A stretch of 64,000 nt of DNA from assembly GCA_027924645.1 (NCBI GenBank), contig BSBN01000213.1, forward strand, positions 35,156,501 to 35,220,500, in the 5' to 3' direction. The number at the start of each line of letters is the position of its first letter. The first letter of the stretch is position 1. Positions 55,641-64,000 of the stretch are shown here, one piece after another. Below the pieces are notes generated by a model, which saw nothing but the letters and a program-made list of their open reading frames with translations, was not told the DNA's origin and did not search any database. Origin of the DNA: Cunninghamia lanceolata. Lineage: Eukaryota > Streptophyta > Pinopsida > Cupressales > Cupressaceae. A program made the translations under genes and the position numbers.

Positions 55641-56862
55641 CTGGTGAATGTCCAACAGGTCTAGATAGAACTAAAAGAAGATATTTTAGACTGCAATCCA
55701 TTCCATATGTTTTAATAAATGGCATCCTTTTCAGAAAGGACTTTAATGGTGTATTGTTAAGGTGCATTGATAAAGATTAGACTGACAAGGTGCTACATAA
55801 ATTTCATGATGGAACTATAGGGGGTCATTTTGCCCTAAGGACTACTTCTTGGAAAGTAATGAGAGTTGGCTATTACTAGCCCAACTTATTTAAGGATGCC
55901 CATGCCTGGGCTAGAAAATGTATAAAGTGTGCCATTTTTGCCGGTAAAGAAAGGCTGCCAGCTTTACCTCTGCAGCCAATTTAGGTAGAGCAGCCCTTTA
56001 TGAGATGGGGCATTGACTTTTTAGGTCCTATTAACCCACCATCAAGTGCAGGTCACAGATGGATACTTACAGCTACAAATTATTTCACAAGATGGACTGA
56101 AGCAGTGTCTTTGAAGGAATCCAATGAGAATGTTGTTTTCAATTTTTATTGTGATTTGGTTTCCAAATTTGGAGTGCCTGAGTCTATTATCTCAGACAAT
56201 GCTTTGGCCTTTGTAGGATTGAAAATAACTGACTGGGCTATTAAGAATGGGATCTATCTGAATACTTCATCAAATTATTACCCACAGGGTAATGGTTTGG
56301 GTGAATCTACAAATAAAAATCTCATAAGGATTATTAAAAGATCAATGGAGGATAACCAGAGGACCTGACACACCAATCTAAAATTTGCTCTCTAGGCAAA
56401 TAGAATAACTCCTAAAAGGTCTATTGGGAACTCCCCATATCTGCTAGTGTATGGAAAAGAGGCAAGGTTGCCTATGTCTATGGAACTGCCAGCACTAGAC
56501 ATTATGAATCAACTAGAAATGTTTGAAGCAGAGGACCCCATGGCTATCAGATATGCTCAACTTATGGAGCTTGAAGAGAGTAGAGATAAAGCTATGAAGG
56601 CCATGGAGTATCATCAGCTTCAAACAAAAAGAAATTTTGATAGAAAGGCCACCCCCATAAATTTTAGAATGGGCGATATGGTGCTCAAATGGGATGAATT
56701 GAAGAGCAGACTAGGAAAGCATTCCAAGTTTGACAACGTGTGGAGTGGCCCATTTCTCATTACTGAATGCAAGGAGCACAATGCATTTTAGTTGTCAAAT
56801 ATGGATGGACAAAATTTGCCTATCCCAGTCAATGGGATACACTTGAAGAAGTGTTTTGAGGT
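55641..56862 (+). pseudogene. integrase of element F
   Basis: The zinc-binding part at about 55,795-55,935 has H residues and C..C in KCAIFAG; the WP of the usual YYWP is a TAG. The core has MRWGIDFLGPINPPSSAG (Asp), SIISDNALAF (Asp) and YPQGNGLGESTNK (Glu). The C-terminus has LKWDELKSR and FDNVWSGPFLI, and ends VNGIHLKKCFEV at about 56,862. The TGA at 56,367 and TAGs at 56,392 and 56,789 interrupt it. It aligns throughout with the integrase of element B. Confidence 0.88.
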
Positions 56863-57359
56863 ATGAGTACCTTGTAAATCAGTAGATTAGATTTCTTGCT
56901 TTCAATAAATGCTGATGCACAATAGTTTAGATCCTTTTGCTTTCCCTAATTGTTGTCTAGCACAATTGAAGGGGTTTCCTTCAGCATTTTGTCTTAGCTT
57001 GGTCTTCCATATGTTCTTCACTGTCAAGATGCTGATTTGCTAAAATCAGGATTCCTTGTCAAGACATATTTTGTCTATGTATGACCCCATGCCCAATGGA
57101 TGCTTAGGGCCACTAATCTAATTGTTTAGCAGGCAAACATCCCATAGAAGTTACCAAAATATTGACCTATTTTCCCCAGCCCAGAGTTAAACAGTTCACC
57201 TTGCATTTTCCTTAAAAAATCTTTAAAAAATGCCCATGCAAAGCTTAAATCTTCTAGGTACTCATGCATGCCTTGTTAAAAATTCCCAGGATCTTGCCTA
57301 AAGTTTCCTTACAAAAAACCCAGAAAAACCCAAAAATCTTTTAACTTCAAATATTTTCT
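56863..57359 (+). other. 3' noncoding region of element F
   Basis: 500 bases without a gene. Contains AATAAA at 56,903. No clear polypurine tract; GAAGGGG occurs at about 56,967. Confidence 0.5.
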
Positions 57360-57435
57360 ATTGCTGGGAATTTCTAGTTTCATGCTTGTGTTTCAATATG
57401 CATTTTTGAATGTATATTTTGCATGTACATTCGCC

Positions 57436-58032
57436 AATGTATGTTTGAACATACATTTGCAATATGCAAAGGGCTAGATACATTGAAACATACAAGGAAA
57501 AATATGCATATCGGGTTATACATTGCAGGTATATTCCATCAAAGATTCTCACTTGCATGTAGGGGTTTGTATGTTGTTGTTGTATATTTGGATATACAAC
57601 GGGTTTATACAAGAGAAAAACATACAAGGCAGATTGTATGTTAGAAGATACAAGGGTGAATGTACATTTTGCAATGTACATTGGAAAATATGCTAGGGTC
57701 ATTTTTGCAAAAGGAGAATGTATATCGGGTTGTATGTTCACACATACAAGGCCAATATACAAGTTGATATACAAAGGCCAAACATACAAAGGCATTTGTA
57801 TATCACCAAGATACAAGAGGTGGGGCCTGCACATATACAGAGAAGATTGTATGTCTTCTACATACAAGTGAGCATGCTACAGTGGATTGTATATAGGATT
57901 GTATGTTCGCACATACAAGGCCGATATACAAGGAGCAATATACAACCTGGACCTAAATAGAAATTTTAATTTATTCTATGTTGTTCTCGGGTCTGCCTTG
58001 TATAAAGGGCGATTGTATGTTTCGACATACAA
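57436..58032. repeat. TTGTATGT-N-ACATACAA palindrome cluster
   Basis: Paired arms TTGTATGT...ACATACAA at 57,730-57,749, 57,847-57,867, 57,899-57,918 and 58,013-58,032, with 4-5 base centres. An AATGTATGTT/AACATACATT pair with a 2-base centre lies at 57,436-57,457. Single arms are scattered in between. Confidence 0.85.
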
Positions 58033-58972
58033 AGGGGAAGATACATGCTGGGCAATCACAAAGGAGTGGGGACCACCACTTGTATGTATATGCATTGCAT
58101 GTTTGCATATACAAGGAACATATACAAGCCAGATTTCAAAGTTTATCAAATCAAGCTTGGCAGATGCATGCAAAGAAATATACAAAGAAAAGAGGATACA
58201 AGCCGGACCGGATAGAGCAATCAAATGCAACTAATGGTCATTTTGGGGTCCACAGTTTGTATGTTTGCATATTCAGAAGAGGAGATGCAACTAGTGGAGT
58301 CCGCCAAGGCACAAGCACTTCACATTGTATCTTCCGCTTGTATATTTGCGAATGTACATTTTTGTTATATATAAGACAAGATACAATGTGACATACAAAT
58401 GGTGGGGCCTAATATACAAAGCGCCTAGCATATCCAAAGGGAGTTTCAGAGAAGGTTTTGGATGCCGATTCAGGCAGCAAACTCAAGCAATATATACACA
58501 GATGCAAAGTGATATATACAGGTGGTTGACTAAAACTTTGACCGCCTGTATCTCCTCCGTCTTGGTGAATTTTGACATGCTGTATGAGGCAAAGATGCAT
58601 GTTTTTGTCCCCTCTTTCATTTGGCAGGGTTTTTAGGGGGTTTTGTCACCTTTTAGTTTTGAATCTAGCTTTGCATATTTTGGTCGAGTGGATGTTTCAG
58701 CAACCATAATTGAGCAGATAGAGATATTTCTTGCATTCATTGCTGCACAATGACGAAGCAGCTCACATTGATGATAGAAGATATTCCTCCACCGCTTTGT
58801 TGAAGATAGATGATTAAGCAAGTGCATTAAAGACTAACAAATATCCCCTATCTACCCAGTTCTAGATATTTGACGCCATAACTGATGCAGCTGGACAGTC
58901 ATTAAATGTAGATATTTTCTATTCTAGCTCTTAGAGAAAATTTTGTAATCGACCTAGGTTAGTTTGGAATGC

Positions 58973-58980
58973 TATATATA
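58973..58980 (+). promoter_or_regulatory. TATA box of the LTR-like region
   Basis: GCTATATATATGCATTC between a palindrome-rich upstream part and the gag of the next element. Confidence 0.5.
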
Positions 58981-59589
58981 TGCATTCGTATGTTGTAAAT
59001 AAGGTTGGAAAATTTTTAGCCTAGAGGCTTTTCTGTTTTCCAAACAGAGCTTTTTGGTTACTATAACCTTGCCTTCCTACTGAATATATGCAAGTTATCA
59101 TACCTCTTTTACTGATTTTCTAGTTCTGTGTAAATCTACGTATGGTTTTCTGTGAACGTTCTATTCCTCTCAATCATATTGCTTCTTACCTTTGCTAGAA
59201 TCATCTAATCTGTGTACATACTTGCTATATCTGACTGTGTTGTGCATCCTTTAGTTCTGTGAAAGTTTCTTTAAATCTGTCTAGTGTATCACCCTTTGCT
59301 TTCAAGTTTTTCTGTTTCATCTTTCATTTAAGAGGCATTTCTTCTCCCTTTTCCCCCTCAAAAGTTAGTAGTTTTAGGTGATAAATAGGCAAGGAAGCTA
59401 GCCTTATCCAAAGGTCTAATCTCATTTAGCAAAGTCCCACACTTAGAGATCATTCCCATTGTGTCATTGGAATGCTTGGGGTCCTTCCAAGAAGGGTGCA
59501 ATTTCATGTGACGACAATTCTCACAACCACCTCACAATACATCCAACCCATCCAACGTCCACCTATCCAACGTCAATCCGTCCAATGTC

Positions 59590-60717
59590 ACGTATCCACA
59601 TAACCCCATAACATCATCTACACAAAATCAAACCAATCCCCAAATACCACCACATATTCTCCAACAACTCTATGCATATTAACAACAGCAAGCACAAATC
59701 AACCAAAACACCAACCCACAATACCAACACCTCAACCAAACAAATCTCCAACATCAAATCCCACCCCATCTCCAACATCTCACTAATCAATAGGCCTACA
59801 CACTCCAACCATAACAACCACAAGATCTCACAAACATGGTACAGGCCTTAATCCAAAAGGTAGACGACATGCAAACTGGGGGCAAGTGCAAACACTATTC
59901 CTTTGAGGACATTTGCCCCTATCCATTTGATCGCACATTGTACATGCCCCCTTTCCCCAAGAACTTCAAGACACCTAAATTTGACAAATGCAAGGGAAAG
60001 GGAGACCATAGGGATCATCTTAGGGAGTCCTACATCGCTTACTTAGAAGTCTCAAATAACGATACCTATCTAATGAGACTATTTCCAAAAAGCCTCGGCG
60101 GTCAAGCCGCTGAATGGTTCACACATCTTCCCCCAGGCATTAGGACTTTCCCTGAGCTTGCAGAGAAATTTGTAAACCATTTCTCCTACAACTTCAAGCA
60201 TGAAATGTCTATGACAGACCTTTGCAACACCAAACAAAAGAATGGAGAAGCCTTCGCTTCATTCTTGCAAAGGTGGAGAGGCTTCGCAAGCAAACTCCCA
60301 TGGCCAATTCCTGAAAAACAACTTGTCACCATGTTTGTGACCAACCTCAATCAGGAATTAGGGTTCCATTTACAAATTCTTTGTGCATCTGCCTTTGAAG
60401 AGGTCATCGACAAAGGTACCACCATCGAACGGGCCCTCATTGCCAAGGTCTCCATCAAATTGTATGACTACATATCCAACAACAACAACAGAAACAATAG
60501 CAACAACAAACCCCATATCAACACCCCCAATACAAACAACAACGCCAACACACAATCAAATGACAAGTCACGCTATTGGGGGAAGAACAAGAACACTTTG
60601 AACGACAGTGTCACAGATGTGAAAGCTATCCAACATGTAGAGAATCACACACCTACACATACCTATACCACCAATGCAAATAACCAAAGGGGGCAAACTA
60701 AACCACGCAAACCTTGA
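59590..60717 (+). pseudogene. gag: gag of Ty3 element G, capsid part
   Basis: A Gln/Asn/Pro-rich N-terminus (59,590-59,830) with TAG (59,791) and TAA (59,812) is followed by 293 open codons from ATG 59,836. It contains CKHYSFEDICPYPFDRTLYMPPFPKNFKTPKFDKCKGKGDHRDHLRESYIAYLEV, YLMRLFPKSLGGQAAEWFTHLPPG and DLCNTKQKNGEAFASFLQRWRGFASKLP, then a poly-Asn stretch. It is very similar to gag C (39.6 kb) but unbroken over this part. It ends in TGA at 60,715; coding continues in the same frame. The true start codon is probably upstream of the stops. Confidence 0.88.
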
Positions 60718-61798
60718 AGACAATTTACACCCTTAGGGGAACCCATCGAGGACATCCTCGACAGATATCTCAAGAAAGGTTTGATCACACTCCCACCTAT
60801 TAGACCCCATCAAGAGAATGAACTCAAAGCTGTGTGGTATGATGAGAATGACTATTGTGAATACCACCACATTGCGGGTCATAAAACCACTGACTGCATG
60901 CAACTAAAGCATTGCATTCAAGACCTTATAGATCAAAATCAAGTCAGCCTTGATCAAAGCACCCAACTATCGCCAAATGCCAACCTCAGAGCTTACAAGG
61001 ATCCACTGCCCAACCATAATAAAGCCTCCTCATCCAATCAAGCATACAACATCACCCCACCACCCGTATCCTATGACTCTATCGTGGGGCAGATAGAACC
61101 ATCATCCCACCATGTCAACACAATCACCATTTGGGCACAAGTACCCGATTGCACTGTCACAACTCATCGTGGCCATGTATCTATTTGCACAACCCCTACC
61201 ACTGAATAAACACCTGCATCCACATCTGATCCCCTACCCCCTCATCCAACCATACGCCCATCACCAACCAATCAGTACAACCTCCTAGAGCATCTAGGAA
61301 AGACACTGGCACAAATATCCATACTTGAGTTGCTCCGCACATCCCCCCTTCACAAAGACATCCTCAACAAAGCACTCTTGGAAACTCAAGTACCCACCAA
61401 CTAGAATGTAACCCAATTCCAAGCCATGGTAGGACATATCACCACACCTCACCATCTCACATTTTCAGAAAAGGACCTTCCCGCTTCTGAACACCTACAC
61501 AATGACGCCCTACACATTGAAGTCTGTATCCACAAACACATAATCAAAAGAGTCTTAATAGATGGTGGATCTAGCCTAAACATATGCACTCTTAAACTAT
61601 TTAAACACTTGGGATACTCCGATGTGGTTGTAGACAACAGTGAGTGCATCACAATCAAAGGCTATGATAACACCGAAAGGCTATCTGAAGGCACCATGAA
61701 GCTCCCTATTCAAGTAGGACAAAAAATACTAGAAACAAAATGTTAGGTCCTTGATCTTGACCTCCCCTACAACATTCTTCTTGGCTGACCATGGATCC
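60718..61798 (+). pseudogene. gag C-terminus and protease of element G, cut at 61,798
   Basis: After the TGA, FTPLGEPIEDILDRYLKKGLITLPPIRP and the zinc knuckle CEYHHIAGHKTTDC (CX2HX4HX4C, about 60,856-60,897). A linker with YNLLEHLGKTLAQISILELLR follows, then protease IEVCIHKHIIKRVLIDGGSSLNICTL with DGG in place of the usual DSG (about 61,561). SECITIKGYDNTERLSEGTMKLPIQVG and DLPYNILLG follow. TAA at 61,207, TAG at 61,402 and 61,744. The coding region is interrupted by an LTR at 61,799. Confidence 0.85.
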
Positions 61799-62298
61799 TG
61801 TTGTGTGGTTACACAACACACCCCATTTTGCCTTAGCAAAATAGGGACCCAACTTTGCTGGCTTGTTCCCTTGCTTTTGTGCTCTGGGCGGTATGGTAAA
61901 ATAGTGTCAGTCAGTATGCATATGCCTAAGGTTAGGTGTATTTGTGATCTTGAAGTCTGAACCCAAATCTTAAAGTCTGGATCTTTCCTCAGAAAGCTTA
62001 CCATGTGAAAGAGTGTAAAATTCTAGGCAGGTTTGCTTTTTACATCACCCTAAAATTCGGCCAAATAAGGAAGTTATGTGCAGTCAAAGTCTGGTCAAAC
62101 CTGACATTCCCAATATTGGGGTCATATTTCTTAATATGTCTAATACTCATAAATATCACCCTACTTTGAAAATCCACTATCTGCATATTTGTATGCGCAC
62201 GTCAAATTTATACCCAGGGGTCATCTGCCCATAAAAATACTCGCATTTTCAATGGAGGTCACATTAGTTAATATGACTGATATTTCTTAACATGACGG

Positions 62299-62431
62299 TG
62301 ACGTCATTCTGACCCCTGATATACAAAAGATAAACATGACCATGACATCATCTTATTCGGAGGGTGATATTCCAATATCAGGGTCATATTTGTTAAACAC
62401 CCCGATTTCCATCGGTATGACGGTGACGTCA
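62299..62431. promoter_or_regulatory. TGACGTCA sites in LTR H
   Basis: Perfect TGACGTCA at 62,299-62,306 and 62,424-62,431, each preceded by GACGG. The second lies in a block conserved with 10,808-10,840 of element B. Confidence 0.7.
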
Positions 62432-62559
62432 TCTTTTACATTTTAATGAAGGCTCGTCTATGATGGTGACATCACCATCATATCCCAATTAATGAAGGGG
62501 GGTCACATTAGTTATTATCCCTGACATGAACTAATGTGCATACCTCGGAACTGAAACTT

Positions 62560-63420
62560 TTATTAAACAAGGAAAAGTCCTTGTATGTATTGCAGCTTAT
62601 AAATTGGAAGATACAATGCCTTATGCAATACCCAAAATTGAAAGGTTATTAATTATGGAGAATTCGTTGTATCTTTGTCGTTGTATGTTTTGATACATAC
62701 AAAGCTAGGATACAATGGCCACATACATTAGATGGAACCAAAATGGTCATAAAATAAGGTTAAATTGTTGTATGCTTTGATACATACAAAGGTGATATGC
62801 ATTACATTTTATACATGTTGTGGAACCGAAATGCTATGAAGTAATGTTAAGTCATTGTATATGTCCTGCATTGTATGTGTATTACGATATACATACAATG
62901 GGAACATACAAGCCGAAACTGAAATTATTATGAAATAGGGAAAGATCCTTGTATGTTTCGCATCGTTGTATGTTTTGATACATACATGGTGAAAATACAT
63001 CGCGGATTCCAAAGTGGGTTAAATACGGTTTATAAGAGTGATGGGTCCGCCGAATGCATACGATGGTTTGTATGTTGGAAGATGCAAGCGGAAGATGCAA
63101 GAGAAATGTACAAGTGGCGGATGCAAATGAAAATTAAATATTGAAAATTTGTTGTATGTTTTTATGCTTGTATATCCAGATTCATCACCCGATATGCAAC
63201 CCGATAACATACAATGAGCAGATTCAAATAGAAATTTAAAATAGAGAATTTGTTGTATGTTCGGTGCACCTGCATGATCATAATATGCAACCCGATATAT
63301 ACAAAACACGGATTCGAAAAGAAGTTAAAATATAGAAAATTCCTTGCATATTTTAGCGCTTGTATGTATATAACATACAACCCGATGTATACAATGAATT
63401 AAGCACCTGATATACAAGGA
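62560..63420. repeat. palindrome-word block inside LTR H
   Basis: Repeated TTGTATGTTT(T)GATACATACAA-type words (for example 62,681-62,702), ATTGTATGTGTATT..ATATACATACAAT (about 62,871-62,900) and single arms every 30-60 bases. Same words as at 57,400-58,520. Confidence 0.8.
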
Positions 63421-63485
63421 AAAAGGGCAGGAAAAAAGAGCTATAGAATTTTGAAGCTATTTTTAGAGCCTGATAGCATATTTTC

Positions 63486-63503
63486 GGTCAACGATGGTTG
63501 ACC
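63486..63503. promoter_or_regulatory. perfect inverted W-box pair in LTR H
   Basis: GGTCAACGATGGTTGACC: TTGACC on both strands around a 6-base centre. Confidence 0.65.
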
Positions 63504-63914
63504 CGGTCATTTTAACGTTGTATATGCATTTAAGAAGGTGATTGTTCACAGATTCAGAACCTGATAGCTGCGTTTGCAAATTCTGAGCTTGATTTAAATG
63601 TTTATTTTCATGTTGGTTATTAAATAAAGCTGATGTTTATGTCTTGTCTGTTTATTGCCAGATGTTGGAGCTGTTTGGAGCTCAGTTGAAAATTGCAGAG
63701 TTGCACACAGAGGCAACGTGAACCAGAGTTGTTGAGGATATTGTCATATGCTATGTGCCAAGCTAGGAGGTGGACTGAGTCAAAGATGGTGGAATATTCT
63801 TTGCCAACTGTACAATTGCCAACTAGCAAAGCACGTGCTGTTTGTCTGGACCAATGATTATTATGGGAAGATCTTGATCATTGGATCATTGTAGCCATTT
63901 TCTGGCCTTTGTCC

Positions 63915-63920
63915 TATAAA
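63915..63920 (+). promoter_or_regulatory. TATA box of LTR H
   Basis: CCTATAAAGGGGCC, downstream of the block shared with element B, about 85 bases before the window end. Confidence 0.65.
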
Positions 63921-64000
63921 GGGGCCAGAATTTGTCATAACAAGAGAGGGAGAGATATAACTAAGAGAGGATATTTGGAAAAATAAGGCCAATTACTGTA

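Larger units (their letters stand above)
57360..59400 (+). mobile_element. LTR-like region with palindrome-rich U3 and TATA box
   Basis: 57,400-58,520 is full of TTGTATGT and ACATACAA words, often paired as spaced palindromes. A TATATATA lies at 58,973-58,980, followed by about 400 bases resembling R-U5 before gag-related DNA starts at 59.6 kb. The same word type fills the U3 of the LTR at 61,799 (62,560-63,420). The ends could not be fixed: there are no convincing TG/CA borders with a target duplication. It may be the 3' LTR of element F or the 5' LTR of element G. Open frames of 70-170 codons here follow from the repetition. Confidence 0.45.
61799..64000 (+). mobile_element. LTR of element H, runs off the window
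   Basis: Starts TGTTGTGTGGTTACACAACA followed by CACCCCATTTTGCC, matching the LTR tip of element B. Further shared blocks include GCACAGTCAAAGT(C)TGGTCAAACCTGA (about 62,080), GGTGACGTCATCTTTT(A/G)CATTTTAATGAAG (about 62,422), the W-box pair (63,486), TTTATGTCTTGTCTG..TTGCCAG (about 63,637) and CTGTTTGTCTG (63,838) before TATAAA (63,915). Between 62,560 and 63,420 it has about 850 bases of TTGTATGT/ACATACAA words absent from element B. At least 2.2 kb; its end and target duplication are outside the window. Inserted in the protease of element G. Confidence 0.85.

Noticed and set aside
57358..57867. 169-codon minus-strand frame and several overlapping plus-strand frames
   Set aside because: All arise from TGTATGT/ACATACA repetition, rich in Tyr, Ile, Val and Cys with no domain.
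59440..59500. Possible PBS (TTGGAATGCTTGGGGTCC) before gag G
   Set aside because: Only weakly similar to the other PBS sequences, and it would leave a leader of about 100 bases against 2 kb in relatives; not strong enough to call.

Overview
The window is plant nuclear DNA made almost entirely of nested LTR retrotransposons. I found no intact host protein gene, tRNA, rRNA or CRISPR array. The evidence for a plant is Ty3/gypsy elements of the Tat/OTA type (archaeal-type RNase H, CX2HX4HX4C nucleocapsid), a Ty1/copia element, a tRNA-derived SINE, PPR-gene fragments and long LTRs of 1.2-7.1 kb. Density, nesting and decay fit a very large genome. A gymnosperm is my best guess, but nothing here proves the species.

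Layout. (1) 1-6.3 kb: a fragment resembling the reverse strand of an LTR U3, then a heavily decayed Ty3 element (LTR end, PBS, gag, protease, RNase H, RT). (2) 6.3-9.55 kb and 23.83-24.96 kb: one copia element on the minus strand, split by a later insertion. (3) 9,548-23,826: the youngest recognisable element, a complete Ty3/Tat retrotransposon with 3.2-kb LTRs, GAATG target duplication and a gag-pol open in one frame except for three stops. (4) 25-29 kb: a 16-bp minisatellite, gene-like exon fragments of unknown origin, and a cluster of PPR-gene fragments in alternating orientation that forms long perfect-to-near-perfect hairpins. (5) 28,932-32,096: a 3.17-kb solo LTR with TATTT target duplication. 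(6) 32.4-35.0 kb: a small minisatellite and a 359-bp satellite of about six copies. (7) 35.8-48.2 kb: an LTR, leader and gag of a second Ty3 family, split inside gag by a 7.1-kb minus-strand insertion. That insertion has LTR-type ends and carries an unknown coding sequence of about 1,250 codons in the same orientation. (8) 48.2-56.9 kb: an LTR (containing a SINE with a 17-bp target duplication), its leader, and a decayed pol that again has RNase H upstream of RT. (9) 57-64 kb: LTR-like DNA full of TTGTATGT/ACATACAA palindromes, another gag-protease fragment, and a further LTR that starts at 61,799 and runs off the window.

Main biology. Three LTR families (9,548; 47,864 reverse; 61,799) share the same tip (TGTTGTG, about 5-6 bases, CACAACAC, then CCCCATT), an inverted pair of WRKY W-boxes and a TATA box near the 3' side. 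Two of them also share clusters of the bZIP palindrome TGACGTCA. The candidates most worth following are the LTR-borne unknown ORF at 42.0-45.8 kb, the PPR hairpin locus at 27.0-28.1 kb as a possible small-RNA source, the upstream RNase H arrangement seen in three independent pol copies, and the apparent stress-type promoter architecture of the LTRs. All distances, duplications and differences quoted were read by eye.
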